In this document: positions 41,846-50,717 of the stretch, one piece after another
How the letters are laid out: every line of letters starts with the position of its first letter
Numbering within the stretch: position 1 is the first letter of the stretch
Origin: Rhodobacter viridis
Lineage (GTDB): Bacteria; Pseudomonadota; Alphaproteobacteria; Rhodobacterales; Rhodobacteraceae
DNA: 64,000 nucleotides
Assembly (NCBI RefSeq): GCF_003217355.1
Contig: NZ_QJTK01000001.1
Location: 434,001-498,000 of the forward strand
Direction: 5' to 3'
Notes under the pieces: generated by a model
What the model was told of the DNA's origin: nothing
Databases searched by the model: none
What the model saw: only the letters and a program-made list of their open reading frames with translations
Position numbers and translations under genes: made by a program

Positions 41846-42379
41846 TCAGCCGAGCGGAGACAGCTGCAGGTTTTGAAACATCCCCCAAAGCGCGGTCACG
41901 CAGATTGCGCACATGCCAACCGCCTGTACCGAGACCCGATGCCGGATCAGGATCCGCGCCACGGTTTCCACCTCGGGGTCTGCGGCCAGCACCTTTTCGA
42001 GCCGGGCCGCCGTGCGCAGGCTCAAGAGCCCGACGCCGCTCAGCGGCACGACGATCAGCGCCACCGCCTGCGCGAACTCCATCCGGAAGACGAAGCCCAG
42101 AACGACGATCAGGCTGAGCAGGAACGAGGCAACCAGCGTCAGCGTCACCCCCGCCTCGCGGCCGATCGACAGGATTCGGCGCACGTTGACGCTGGCGAGC
42201 ATCAGCATGTCTTCGGCCACCGGGCCGCCCTTGCGCCGCGCCCGCACGATCAGATCGAAAGGCACCCCAAGGACATAGTGCGAGGCCGTGGACCAGGTCA
42301 CTGCCAGCGCGATCCAGTACCAGAGGTTCGAAAACGACCGCATGTCGATCAGGTCGAAGATCGTTTGCAGAATGTCCAA
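41846..42379 (-). CDS. small multi-span membrane protein ('component of SufBCD complex' family)
   Basis: 177 residues with about four hydrophobic segments (NLWYWIALAVTWSTASHYVLG, VTLTLVASFLLSLIVVLGFVF, ALIVVPLSGVGLLSL and AVGMCAICVTALWGMF). The database label linking it to SufBCD is inherited; no suf gene is nearby and nothing in the sequence supports Fe-S work. I place the start at the TTG 42379 (LDILQTIFDLIDMRSF); an ATG at 42418 is an alternative without a ribosome site. Divergent from hemB. Confidence 0.7.
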   Translation of the reverse strand: MDILQTIFDLIDMRSFSNLWYWIALAVTWSTASHYVLGVPFDLIVRARRKGGPVAEDMLMLASVNVRRILSIGREAGVTLTLVASFLLSLIVVLGFVFRMEFAQAVALIVVPLSGVGLLSLRTAARLEKVLAADPEVETVARILIRHRVSVQAVGMCAICVTALWGMFQNLQLSPLG

Positions 42380-42518
42380 GGTCTTGCCCGCCCGTTGCCT
42401 TCTCCCGGTTTCGCGCATCGGCGCCGCGGTTGCAAGCGCGCCTTGGCGCGGGCGCGACAATGCGGGTCTTGAGCCAGCCCGCGATCCGTGGCACCCACGG
42501 CGACGAAGGAGACCGCCC

Positions 42519-43517
42519 ATGACCCTGATCACCCCCCCCTTTCCCACCAATCGCCTGCGCCGGATGCGCCGCACCGAAGCCCTGCGCGACCTCGCTCAGG
42601 AAAACCGGTTGTCGGTCAAGGATTTGATCTGGCCGATCTTCATCACTGACGTTCCCGGTGCGGATGTCGAAATCTCCTCGATGCCGGGGGTTGTGCGTCG
42701 GACCATGGACGGCGCGCTCAAGGCCGCCGAAGAAGCCGCGACGCTGGGCATTCCCGCGATCTGTCTCTTCCCCTACACCGATCCCGCGGTGAAGACCGAG
42801 ACCTGCGAGATGGCCTGGCAGCATGACAATTTCGTCAACCGCGTGATTGCCGCAATGAAACAGGCGGTGCCCGAGGTTGCGATCATGACCGACATCGCGC
42901 TCGACCCCTACAATGCGAACGGCCACGACGGTCTGGTGCGCGATGGCATCATCCTGAACGACGAAACCACCGAAGCGCTGGTCAAAATGGCGCTCGCGCA
43001 GGCCGATGTCGGCGCCGACATCCTTGGCCCCTCGGACATGATGGACGGCCGCGTCGGCGCGATCCGCACCGCGATGGAGGCCGCCGGTCACAAGGATATC
43101 GCGATCCTCAGCTATGCGGCGAAATATGCCTCGGCCTTCTATGGTCCGTTCCGCGATGCGGTCGGCGCCTCGGGCGCGCTCAAGGGCGACAAGAAGACCT
43201 ATCAGATGAACCCGGCGAACAGCGCCGAGGCGCTGCGCAACGTCGCCCGCGACATCGCCGAGGGCGCCGACATGGTGATGGTGAAGCCGGGCATGCCTTA
43301 CCTCGACATCGTGCGTCAGGTGAAGGACGCCTTCGGGATGCCCACCTATGCCTATCAGGTTTCGGGCGAATACGCGATGTTGATGGCGGCGGTGCAGAAC
43401 GGCTGGCTCAACCATGACAAGGTGATGCTGGAAAGCCTGATGGCCTTCCGCCGCGCTGGCTGTGATGGCGTTCTGACCTATTTCGCCCCCGCGGCGGCAA
43501 AACTGATCGGCGCCTGA
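42519..43517 (+). CDS. hemB: delta-aminolevulinic acid dehydratase (porphobilinogen synthase)
   Basis: Joins two 5-aminolevulinate molecules into porphobilinogen for heme and bacteriochlorophyll. 332 residues; Schiff-base lysines in SYAAKYASAFYGPFR and MVKPGMPYLD. The usual Cys-rich zinc site is replaced by DIALDPYNANGHDG, an Asp-type site; the R. capsulatus enzyme is known to be metal-independent. AAGGAG precedes ATG 42519; the frame is open back to 42288 but that part is not conserved. Confidence 0.97.
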   Translation: MTLITPPFPTNRLRRMRRTEALRDLAQENRLSVKDLIWPIFITDVPGADVEISSMPGVVRRTMDGALKAAEEAATLGIPAICLFPYTDPAVKTETCEMAWQHDNFVNRVIAAMKQAVPEVAIMTDIALDPYNANGHDGLVRDGIILNDETTEALVKMALAQADVGADILGPSDMMDGRVGAIRTAMEAAGHKDIAILSYAAKYASAFYGPFRDAVGASGALKGDKKTYQMNPANSAEALRNVARDIAEGADMVMVKPGMPYLDIVRQVKDAFGMPTYAYQVSGEYAMLMAAVQNGWLNHDKVMLESLMAFRRAGCDGVLTYFAPAAAKLIGA

Positions 43518-43625
43518 TCGCGCATCGGACCCAAACAGCCGCGGGCGCAAGTGACAAGCGTTCGCGGCTGCGCTAATCTCGCTCCAACCGGTCCGATCAA
43601 GGCCGGACAGACATGGAGCGAGCAG

Positions 43626-44183
43626 ATGACAGAACTTTCCAGACGGTCCCTTCTCGTGCTCGGCGGTGCCAGCCTCGGCCTTGCCGCCTGTGGCAATGGC
43701 GTGGGCTCGAACGGTGGCGCCACAATCGATGCGCGCGTCGATGCCACGCGCGACTACATGTTGCGCAGCTTCCCCTCGACCAAACAATTGCTGAGCAAAT
43801 CGGTCGGCGTACTTTACATGCCGCTGATGACCGAGGCGAGCTTTGGCTTCGGCGGTGCCTTCGGGCGCGGTGCGCTGCGCATCAACGATGTGACGGTGGA
43901 TTACTATTCTGCCGCCTCGGCCTCGGTCGGCTTCCAGATCGGCGCGCAGCAATATGCGCATGCGCTGTTCTTCATGACCGAAAAAGCGCTGGCAGATTTC
44001 CGCAAGGCCGATGGCTGGGAACTGGGCGCGGATGCGCGCTACGCCCTGCCCGATGGCGGCGGCGCGATCGGCACCGACACGACAACGACGCTGGCTCCGG
44101 TGGTGGTGCAGGTCTTCGGCCAATCCGGCCTGATCGTCGGCGCCTCGCTGGCCGGGACGAAATACACCCGCATCATTCCCTGA
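43626..44183 (+). CDS. SYLF (Ysc84) domain lipoprotein
   Basis: 185 residues: signal peptide with a twin-Arg-like RR start (MTELSRRSLLVLGGASLGLAAC) and lipobox LAAC, so an exported lipoprotein. The body is a SYLF domain, with SKSVGVLYMPLMTEASFGFGGAFGRGALRI and a C-terminal GLIVGASLAGTKYTRI. SYLF domains bind phosphoinositides in eukaryotes; the bacterial role is unknown. GGAG is 7 bases before ATG 43626. Confidence 0.85.
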   Translation: MTELSRRSLLVLGGASLGLAACGNGVGSNGGATIDARVDATRDYMLRSFPSTKQLLSKSVGVLYMPLMTEASFGFGGAFGRGALRINDVTVDYYSAASASVGFQIGAQQYAHALFFMTEKALADFRKADGWELGADARYALPDGGGAIGTDTTTTLAPVVVQVFGQSGLIVGASLAGTKYTRIIP

Positions 44184-44204
44184 AACGATCCTCCAGAAAA
44201 CCGA

Positions 44205-44230
44205 AAGGCGCGGAAATTTCCGCGCCTTTT
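44205..44230. terminator. bidirectional terminator between convergent genes
   Basis: Near-perfect palindrome AAAGGCGCGGAAA / TTTCCGCGCCTTT with T-rich flanks on both sides, between the SYLF gene (+) and the transglycosylase gene (-). Confidence 0.85.
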
Positions 44231-44258
44231 CATTTGGTTGCGAGGCGAAGCTTAGACT

Positions 44259-44879
44259 TCAGCCGCCGTAGATGACCTTGACGTAATTTGTCGTCTCTTC
44301 GTAATCGGGCACGCCATCGGCCTTGTCCACAGCCTCGGGACCGGCGTTGTAGGCGGCCAGCGCCAGCCGCCAATCCCCGAAGCGGTCGTACATCATGCGC
44401 AAATACCGTGCCCCGCCTTCGAGGTTTTCCAGCGGATCGGTCGCATCGACGCCCAGCAATTGCGCCGTGCCCGGCATCAACTGCGCCAGCCCTGTCGCCC
44501 CCTTCGGCGAGACCGCGCCGGGGTTCCAGCCGCTTTCCTGTTGCACGAGCCGCAGAAACAGATCCTCGGGCACCCCATTGCGTGCCGCGGCGGCCTTGGC
44601 ATGGGCCAGATATTCTCCCTTGTAGCGCCCGCTGTAGCGCGGCAGCGCAACATTCGAACTGAGACCGCCCTTCGGCGCATCGGGCCGCAGGCGCACCGAA
44701 TTGTCGTATTGCCCGGAGAGACGGCCATCAAGCAGCGCGAATTGATTGCGTCGGACCAGTGATTGCGACTTGGACGAGGCGCGGCCCAGGACCAGCCCCT
44801 CCGCATCGGCCTTACTGATGGCTGAGGGACTGACCGTCACTGCCATCGCAAGTCCAACCGCTGCAACGATTTTTCGCAT
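44259..44879 (-). CDS. lytic transglycosylase, SLT domain
   Basis: Periplasmic peptidoglycan cleaving enzyme forming 1,6-anhydro-muropeptides. 206 residues: signal peptide about 1-24 (IVAAVGLAMAVTVSPSAISKADA), a linker, and a C-terminal SLT domain from about residue 95 with the catalytic Glu115 in QQESGWNP, GLAQLMPGTA, NLEGGARYL and ALAAYNAGPEAV. Single-domain Slt of the kind often tied to secretion or turnover. No specific partner nearby. Confidence 0.92.
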   Translation of the reverse strand: MRKIVAAVGLAMAVTVSPSAISKADAEGLVLGRASSKSQSLVRRNQFALLDGRLSGQYDNSVRLRPDAPKGGLSSNVALPRYSGRYKGEYLAHAKAAAARNGVPEDLFLRLVQQESGWNPGAVSPKGATGLAQLMPGTAQLLGVDATDPLENLEGGARYLRMMYDRFGDWRLALAAYNAGPEAVDKADGVPDYEETTNYVKVIYGG

Positions 44880-44911
44880 ACAAAACCCTGAAGGTGCCCT
44901 CTTCGGGCGGA

Positions 44912-44940
44912 ACTATAAGGGCAATTCCGGCGAATGCCTA
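44912..44940 (-). promoter_or_regulatory. possible promoter of the lytic transglycosylase gene
   Basis: TAGGCA (44940-44935), 17-base spacer, TATAGT (44917-44912) on the minus strand, 33 bases upstream of the ATG. Confidence 0.4.
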
Positions 44941-44984
44941 GCGTCTTGCGCCGAGGCACGTTTTATGGGCAAAGTATCGCCGAC

Positions 44985-45022
44985 GCTTCAGATCGGGGCC
45001 GCTTCATCGCGGCCCCTGAAGC
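44985..45022 (+). promoter_or_regulatory. long hairpin in the ssb leader
   Basis: GCTTCA (44985-44990), a 4-base bulge, GGGGCCGC, loop TTCATC, GCGGCCCC, TGAAGC (45017-45022): 14 paired bases, ending 45 bases before the ssb ATG. No U run follows, so it may control ssb mRNA stability or translation. Confidence 0.5.
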
Positions 45023-45067
45023 ATTTAGAGGCAACGCCGGATCGCTCCGGCCACTACGGAGAGTTTC

Positions 45068-45601
45068 ATGGCAGGATCGGTGAACAAGGTCATTCTGGTC
45101 GGCAATCTGGGCCGAGACCCGGAAGTGCGCAGCTTTGCCAATGGCGGCAAGGTCTGCAACCTGCGCATCGCCACCTCGGAAACCTGGCGCGACAAGCAAT
45201 CGGGCGAGCGCAAGGAACGCACCGAATGGCACTCTGTCGCGATCTTCAACGAGGCGCTCGCCAAGATCGCCGAGCAATATCTGCGCAAGGGCTCGACCGT
45301 CTATATCGAGGGGCAACTCGAAACCCGCAAATGGACTGACCAGCAGGGGCAGGAACGCTATTCGACCGAAGTCGTTCTGCGTCCCTACACCGGCAACCTG
45401 ACGCTGCTTGGCGGCCGTGACGGCGGCGGCTCGGGCGGTGGCGGTGGCGGCGGCGGCTACGGCGGCGGCGCGCAGGGCGGCGGTTATGGTGGTGGCTACG
45501 ACGACGGCCCGGGCTATGGCGGCGGCAGTGGCTCCTCGGCCCCCTCGGGTGGCGGCGGCGGCGGTGGCCGCCCGGATTTCGACGACGACATTCCGTTCTG
45601 A
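45068..45601 (+). CDS. ssb: single-stranded DNA-binding protein
   Basis: Binds ssDNA in replication, repair and recombination. 177 residues: OB fold about 1-110 ([56 protein letters not shown]), a Gly-rich linker about 117-165 of GGG/YGG repeats, and the acidic protein-interaction tip [12 protein letters not shown] lies before the ATG. Monocistronic with its own terminator. Confidence 0.97.
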   Translation: MAGSVNKVILVGNLGRDPEVRSFANGGKVCNLRIATSETWRDKQSGERKERTEWHSVAIFNEALAKIAEQYLRKGSTVYIEGQLETRKWTDQQGQERYSTEVVLRPYTGNLTLLGGRDGGGSGGGGGGGGYGGGAQGGGYGGGYDDGPGYGGGSGSSAPSGGGGGGGRPDFDDDIPF

Positions 45602-45605
45602 CGAC

Positions 45606-45630
45606 AAGGGGGCCGAAAGGCCCCCTTCTT
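45606..45630 (+). terminator. ssb terminator
   Basis: Stem AAGGGGGCC-GAAA-GGCCCCCTT followed by CTTC, 5 bases after the ssb stop. Confidence 0.85.
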
Positions 45631-45657
45631 CATCACGATGCCATCTGATCGGGGCAC

Positions 45658-46530
45658 TCAGCCCAAGGCACGCAGCCGCGCGATCAGGCTCGAGGTATCC
45701 CAGCGCCCGCCGCCCATCTTCTGCACATCCTTGTAGAACTGATCGACGAGCGCCGTCACCGGCAGGCTCGCGCCGGTCTCGTTTGCGGTGGCAAGGCAAA
45801 TCCCCAGATCCTTGCGCATCCAGTCGACGGCAAAGCCGAAATCGAAGCGGTTTTCCGCCATCGTCTTCGAGCGGTTCGTCATCTGCCAGCTGCCCGCCGC
45901 ACCCTGACTGATCACCTCGACCAGCGCCCCGGCATCCAGCCCGGCCTTCTCGGCGAAATGCAGCGACTCGGCCAGCCCTTGCACCAGACCGGCAATCGCG
46001 ATCTGGTTGCACATCTTGGCGAGCTGCCCCGCGCCGCTCTCGCCCAGCCGCCGACAAATCCGGGCGTAAGCGGCAATCACCGGCTCGGCCGCGGCATAAT
46101 CCGCTTCGCTCCCACCGCACATCACCGAGAGCACGCCATTCTCGGCTCCCGCCTGACCGCCCGAAACCGGCGCATCGACGAAGCCAAACCCCTTCTGCGC
46201 CGCAATCGCCGACAGCTCGCGCGTCACCTGCGCCGAAACGGTGGTGTGATCGACGAAAATCGCCCCCGGCGCCATCCCGGTGAAAGCCCCCGTCTCACCA
46301 AGGCAAACCTGACGCAGATCGTCGTCATTGCCGACACAGGCCATGATGAACTCTGCCCCCGCGGCCGCTTCAGCCGCCGTAGCGGCACGGGTGCCCGCAT
46401 GATTGGCGACCCAGGCCTCGGCCTTCGCCGGGCTGCGGTTCCACACCGTCACCGCATGCCCGCGCGCCGCCAGATGGCCCGCCATCGGAAAGCCCATCAC
46501 GCCCAAGCCAAGAAACGCCACCTTTGCCAT
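45658..46530 (-). CDS. beta-hydroxyacid dehydrogenase (3-hydroxyisobutyrate/tartronate semialdehyde reductase family)
   Basis: NAD(P)-dependent oxidoreductase of 290 residues: N-terminal Rossmann FLGLGVMGFPMAGHL, substrate loop DAPVSGGQAGAENGVLSVMCGG and the catalytic lysine in GQLAKMCNQIAIAG. The family includes MmsB, GarR and GlxR; the substrate cannot be assigned. GGGAGC precedes ATG 46530; an open frame continues to 46608 without a site. Confidence 0.9.
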   Translation of the reverse strand: MAKVAFLGLGVMGFPMAGHLAARGHAVTVWNRSPAKAEAWVANHAGTRAATAAEAAAGAEFIMACVGNDDDLRQVCLGETGAFTGMAPGAIFVDHTTVSAQVTRELSAIAAQKGFGFVDAPVSGGQAGAENGVLSVMCGGSEADYAAAEPVIAAYARICRRLGESGAGQLAKMCNQIAIAGLVQGLAESLHFAEKAGLDAGALVEVISQGAAGSWQMTNRSKTMAENRFDFGFAVDWMRKDLGICLATANETGASLPVTALVDQFYKDVQKMGGGRWDTSSLIARLRALG

Positions 46531-46642
46531 CACCGCTCCCTCTGCACGCGTTTGCGCGTTGAACATTGCCTGCCTGTGACTTAGTAACGCCCCCGCCTGC
46601 CCCGTCAATTCTCTCCGTCAAATCCCGGTCCGAGGTCGCCGC

Positions 46643-49117
46643 ATGTATCGCCTGTTCACCTGGTTGGTCCGCATCGTCTCGGCTGTGCTTGCGCTCGCGC
46701 TCGTCGCCGCGTTCGGCGTCTGGTATTTTGCCACCCGCTCGCTGCCCGATTACGACGCGACCTATCCGATGGAGGGGATTTCGGCCCCGGTCGAGATCGT
46801 CCGCTCGACCGAGGACGTGCCGCATATCTTCGGCAAGACCGATGCCGATGTCTATTTCGCGCTGGGGCTCGCCCATGCGCAGGACCGGCTCTGGCAGATG
46901 ACGCTCGCGCGCCGCACCGTGCAGGGGCGGTTGAGCGAGGTCTTTGGCGAAAAGACCCTGAAAACCGACGAGCTGATGCGCCGGCTCGACCTTTACGGCG
47001 CGGCGCAGGCCTCGGTCGCGGTGCAGGATCCGGCGACGAAATCGGCGCTTGAGGCCTATGCGCGCGGCGTCAACGCCTGGATCGAAGAGGTGAACCGCTC
47101 GGCACTCGGCCGTGGCGCCCCCGAGTTTTTCCTCTTCGATGCCGAGATCGCCTACTGGACCCCCGCCGATTCGATCGCGCTTTTGAAGCTCTTGGCGGTG
47201 CAGAACTCCACCCAGATCGACGCCGAGGTCCTGCGCGCGCAGCTCTCGATGCTGGGTCAAGGCTGGGCGACGGACCTGATGCCCGAGGTTCCCGGCCCCG
47301 GCACGATCGCCCTGCCGCGCTATTCCGCGCTGTTCCCCGATCTTTCCGCCGCACAGGTGCAAACCGCCAGCGATGCCGAGGGGCCGCTCTCCCCCTTTGC
47401 CAGCCGCGATTTCGGCGCTGCTTCCAACGCCTTCGCCGCCGCGCCCGCGCGCTCGGCCGCGGGCGGTTCGCTTCTGGCCAATGACCCGCATTCCCCCTTC
47501 ACCGCGCCCTCGCAATGGTATCTCGCGCGGCTCGAGCTTTCGACCGGCGGCGTGATCGGCGCGACGATTCCGGGCATTCCCGCGATCCTCACCGGCCGCA
47601 GCGAGGCGCTGGGCTGGGGCATCACCGCCTCCTGGGCCGATGACGAGGATCTTTTCGTCGAGGAACTCGATCCGAAACAGCCCGAACGCTATCGCACGCC
47701 CACCGGCTGGGCCGATTTCACCACGCGCAAGGTGATCGTCTCGGTCAAGGACGCCGCGCCGGTGACGCTCACCCTGCGCTGGACAGAAAATGGCCCAGTC
47801 CTGCCCGCCGGTCACTTCGATCTGGGCAAGGTGACGCCGCCCGGCCATGTGATGAGCCTTGGCTGGTCGGCACTCTCGCCCGCCGATACCTCGATGAGCG
47901 CGGCACTGAGGATCATGCAGGCGAAAACGGTGCCGGATGCGGTTGACGCCGGTGAAGGCTTCATCGCCCCCTCGATGAACCTGACGCTCGCCGATGCGAC
48001 CTCGGTGGGCATGGTCACGCTGGGTGCGCTGCCGCTGCGCGATCCCGCCAACGCCACCGAAGGCCGCATGCCGCAGCCGGGCTGGCTTTCGGCAAACCGC
48101 TGGCATGGCCGCCTGCCCTATGACAGCAATCCGCGCCTGCTCGAGCCCGAGGGCGGGATCGTCGTCAATACCAACAACAAGCTGATCGACCGGCCGTTTC
48201 CGCTCCACGTCAGCTACGACTGGGGCGACAGCCAGCGCGTCGCCCGCCTGACCCGCCTGATGGGCGAGCGCGAGGTGCATTCGCGCGAAAGCTTCATAGC
48301 GGTGCAGACCGACACCGTTTCGCCCGCCGCGCGCGGCCTGCTTCCACTCGTCGGCGCCGATCTGTGGTTCACCGGCACCCCCGCGCCCGAAGGCACGCCC
48401 GAGCGGTTCCGCCAGCGCGCGCTGGAACTCCTCGCCGCCTGGGACGGCGACATGAACGAGCACCTGCCCGAACCGCTGATCTATGCCGCCTGGATGCGCG
48501 AATTCCAGAACCGGCTGATCCGCGACGAACTCGGCCCGGAACTCGCCGCCAAATTCATCCATATCGAGCCGCTTTTCATCGAACATGTGCTGCGCAACGT
48601 GAATGGCGCCGCGCGCTGGTGCGACGTGCTGCAATCGGCGCCGGTCGAGACCTGCACCGACATCGCCCGCATCTCGCTTGATGCGGCGCTGCTCGGCCTG
48701 AAGGAAAAATACGGGCCACAGATCGAAAGCTGGCGCTGGGGCGACGCGCATGAGGCGCATCACGACCACACGGTTCTGGGGCAAAACCCGATGCTGGGCT
48801 GGCTGATGAACATCCGGCAATCGACCTCGGGCGGCGATTTCACCCTGAACCGCGGCCTGACCGCAGGCACTGGCCCGGAGCCCTTCGCGAATGTTCACGG
48901 CGCGGGCTATCGCGGGGTCTATGATTTCGCCGATCCGGATTCCTCGGTCTTCATCATCGCCACGGGGCAATCGGGCCATCCGTTCTCGCCGCATTACGAC
49001 GATCTGGCCGATCTCTGGCGGCGCGGCGAATATATCCCGATGTCGCTTGATCCGGCTCTGGCGCGGGCAGCGGCCGCCGGGATCACCCGGCTGGAACCGC
49101 TCACGCCCAAGGAGTGA
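46643..49117 (+). CDS. penicillin acylase family amidohydrolase
   Basis: Ntn-hydrolase made as a precursor that self-cleaves into two chains. 824 residues: an N-terminal hydrophobic segment at 10-30 (signal anchor or signal peptide), an A-chain with STEDVPHIFGKTDADVYFALGLAHAQDRLWQM, and the B-chain nucleophile Ser261 in FGAASNAFAAA, followed by LLANDPHSPFTAPSQWY. Substrate may be an acyl-homoserine lactone, N-acyl peptide or beta-lactam side chain; sequence does not decide. GAGG is 7 bases before the ATG. Confidence 0.9.
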   Translation: MYRLFTWLVRIVSAVLALALVAAFGVWYFATRSLPDYDATYPMEGISAPVEIVRSTEDVPHIFGKTDADVYFALGLAHAQDRLWQMTLARRTVQGRLSEVFGEKTLKTDELMRRLDLYGAAQASVAVQDPATKSALEAYARGVNAWIEEVNRSALGRGAPEFFLFDAEIAYWTPADSIALLKLLAVQNSTQIDAEVLRAQLSMLGQGWATDLMPEVPGPGTIALPRYSALFPDLSAAQVQTASDAEGPLSPFASRDFGAASNAFAAAPARSAAGGSLLANDPHSPFTAPSQWYLARLELSTGGVIGATIPGIPAILTGRSEALGWGITASWADDEDLFVEELDPKQPERYRTPTGWADFTTRKVIVSVKDAAPVTLTLRWTENGPVLPAGHFDLGKVTPPGHVMSLGWSALSPADTSMSAALRIMQAKTVPDAVDAGEGFIAPSMNLTLADATSVGMVTLGALPLRDPANATEGRMPQPGWLSANRWHGRLPYDSNPRLLEPEGGIVVNTNNKLIDRPFPLHVSYDWGDSQRVARLTRLMGEREVHSRESFIAVQTDTVSPAARGLLPLVGADLWFTGTPAPEGTPERFRQRALELLAAWDGDMNEHLPEPLIYAAWMREFQNRLIRDELGPELAAKFIHIEPLFIEHVLRNVNGAARWCDVLQSAPVETCTDIARISLDAALLGLKEKYGPQIESWRWGDAHEAHHDHTVLGQNPMLGWLMNIRQSTSGGDFTLNRGLTAGTGPEPFANVHGAGYRGVYDFADPDSSVFIIATGQSGHPFSPHYDDLADLWRRGEYIPMSLDPALARAAAAGITRLEPLTPKE

Positions 49118-49127
49118 GCGGTGAAAG

Positions 49128-49182
49128 GGCGTATTTGAACCAAGAAAAAACAGCCGCTTTTTCTCGGCCTAAATACGCCTTT
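49128..49182. terminator. bidirectional terminator built from two inverted repeat copies
   Basis: Left arm GGCGTATTTGAACCAAGAAAAA (given here as its first and last parts GGCGTATTT...CCAAGAAAAA, 49128-49149) pairs with the inverted right arm at 49158-49179 over 18 of 22 positions, loop ACAGCCGC. Lies between convergent genes and both arms match the core of repeat copy A. Confidence 0.75.
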
Positions 49183-49203
49183 TCAACGACTTGCAAAGCA
49201 AAC

Positions 49204-50442
49204 CTAAAGTGATTGAAAGCGGGTTTTCTGCGCCTCGGTCCAGCGCAGGAGCAGCTTCCAGCCGTCTTCGCCCTGCACCTCGTCACGGATCACGCCCTGC
49301 GCATGCAGCCAGGCATGTTCCTTGCCCGCGGTGAAAGGCAGGTCGATCTCTTCCTCGATCCGCTCATCGCCCAGACGGGTTTCGATCGCCGCCAGAAGCG
49401 CCGGAATGCCCTCACCTGACAGCGCCGAGACTGCCTGCACATCCGAACGCCGCGCGTCCTGACCCAGGAGTCCCGCCCGCACCGCCTCGGACAGGGCGTC
49501 GATCTTGTTCCAGACCTCGATCAGCGCCACATCCTCGGCCACGCCCAGGGATTCAAGGATCTCGCCGACGTCTTCGGCCTGTTCCTCGGTCTCGGGGTGG
49601 GAAATGTCGCGCACATGCAAGATCAGATCGGCTTCCAGCACCTCTTCAAGCGTCGCGCGGAAGGCCGCGACCAGTTCGTGTGGCAGGTCCGAGATGAAGC
49701 CTACGGTATCCGACAGGATGATCCGCCGACCGGAGGGCAGCACAAGGCCGCGCATCGTCGGGTCGAGCGTTGCGAACAGCATGTCCTTGGCCAGCACCTC
49801 GGCTCCGGTCATGCGGTTGAAAAGCGTCGATTTTCCGGCGTTCGTATAGCCCACGAGCGCGACGATTGGGAACGGCACCTTGCGCCGCGCCGCGCGGTGC
49901 AATTCGCGCGTCTTCACCACCTTCGCCAGCTGCCGCTTCAACCGGATCACCTGATCGTCGATCGCACGCCGGTCGGCCTCGATCTGGGTTTCGCCAGGAC
50001 CACCGACGAAGCCGAAACCGCCACGCTGGCGCTCGAGGTGGGTCCAGGCCCGAACCAGCCGCGTGCGCTGATAGGACAGTGCCGCCAGTTCAACCTGCAG
50101 CACGCCTTCGCGCGTCCGCGCCCGATCGGCGAATATCTCGAGGATCAACCCGGTCCGATCCAGAAGCTTGACGCCCCATTCCTTTTCCAGGTTGCGCTGC
50201 TGGATCGGGCTCACAGGACCGTCGACCAGCACCAGATCCACCTCGGCCGCGGTGAGGCGCTCTTTCAGCTCGGCCATCTTGCCGGTGCCGAAAAGATGCC
50301 CCGCATGGGGTTTGGGCAGGCGCACGATTTCGTGGCCCATGATCTGCAAATCAGGCAGGGCAGCCGCAAGCGAAACCGCTTCTGCCAGCCGCAACTCCGG
50401 CTCGCGCCGGGCATCGACCGTCTTCAGGTCGGGGTGCAGCAC
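49204..50442 (-). CDS. hflX: GTPase HflX
   Basis: Ribosome-associated GTPase that splits stalled ribosomes. 412 residues from GTG 50442: N-terminal HflX domain (GTGKMAELKERL, DRTGLILEIFADRARTREG), G1 GYTNAGKSTLFN, G3 DTVGFISDLPHELVAAF and G4 NKID. The frame stays open upstream and reads [15 protein letters not shown] from a CTG at 50487, which overlaps the hfq stop as CTGA and is 8 bases after a GAGG; this CTG may be the true start. Directly follows hfq. Confidence 0.92.
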   Translation of the reverse strand: MLHPDLKTVDARREPELRLAEAVSLAAALPDLQIMGHEIVRLPKPHAGHLFGTGKMAELKERLTAAEVDLVLVDGPVSPIQQRNLEKEWGVKLLDRTGLILEIFADRARTREGVLQVELAALSYQRTRLVRAWTHLERQRGGFGFVGGPGETQIEADRRAIDDQVIRLKRQLAKVVKTRELHRAARRKVPFPIVALVGYTNAGKSTLFNRMTGAEVLAKDMLFATLDPTMRGLVLPSGRRIILSDTVGFISDLPHELVAAFRATLEEVLEADLILHVRDISHPETEEQAEDVGEILESLGVAEDVALIEVWNKIDALSEAVRAGLLGQDARRSDVQAVSALSGEGIPALLAAIETRLGDERIEEEIDLPFTAGKEHAWLHAQGVIRDEVQGEDGWKLLLRWTEAQKTRFQSL

Positions 50443-50483
50443 CCAGACGCGGGTCGGACGGTCTTTGGAAAGGATGGGGTCGC

Positions 50484-50717
50484 TCAGTCTTCGCCCTCGT
50501 ACAGAGAGATCGGCGAGCCGGGCATGATGGTCGAGATCGCGTGTTTATAGACCAGCTGCGACTGGCCATCGCGGCGCAGCAGCACGCAGAAGTTGTCGAA
50601 CCAGGTGATCACGCCCTGCAGTTTCACCCCGTTGATGAGGAAGATCGTGACCGGAACCTTGGTCTTGCGGACGTGATTGAGAAACGCATCCTGAAGGTTC
50701 TGTTTGTCGGCAGCCAT
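50484..50717 (-). CDS. hfq: RNA chaperone Hfq
   Basis: Hexameric Sm-like protein that helps sRNAs pair with mRNAs; in Rhodobacter it was first known as nrfA, needed for nifA expression. 77 residues: [29 protein letters not shown] (Sm1) and [10 protein letters not shown] (Sm2 with the KHA/YKH core). Short C-terminal tail, as in alphaproteobacteria. Stop overlaps the probable CTG start of hflX. Confidence 0.97.
   Translation of the reverse strand: MAADKQNLQDAFLNHVRKTKVPVTIFLINGVKLQGVITWFDNFCVLLRRDGQSQLVYKHAISTIMPGSPISLYEGED

Noticed and set aside
41846-42379. Taking the inherited name 'component of SufBCD complex' as a function
   Set aside because: No suf genes nearby and no Fe-S or ATPase motif; only hydrophobic segments can be seen.
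41838-44123. Long minus-strand frame across hemB and the SYLF lipoprotein gene
   Set aside because: Both sense genes have strong motifs and ribosome sites; the antisense frame has neither.
46370-48994. A very long open frame on the minus strand antisense to the penicillin acylase gene
   Set aside because: It mirrors the codon bias of the real gene, is rich in Arg/Gly/Ala without any recognisable motif, and overlaps a clear enzyme completely.
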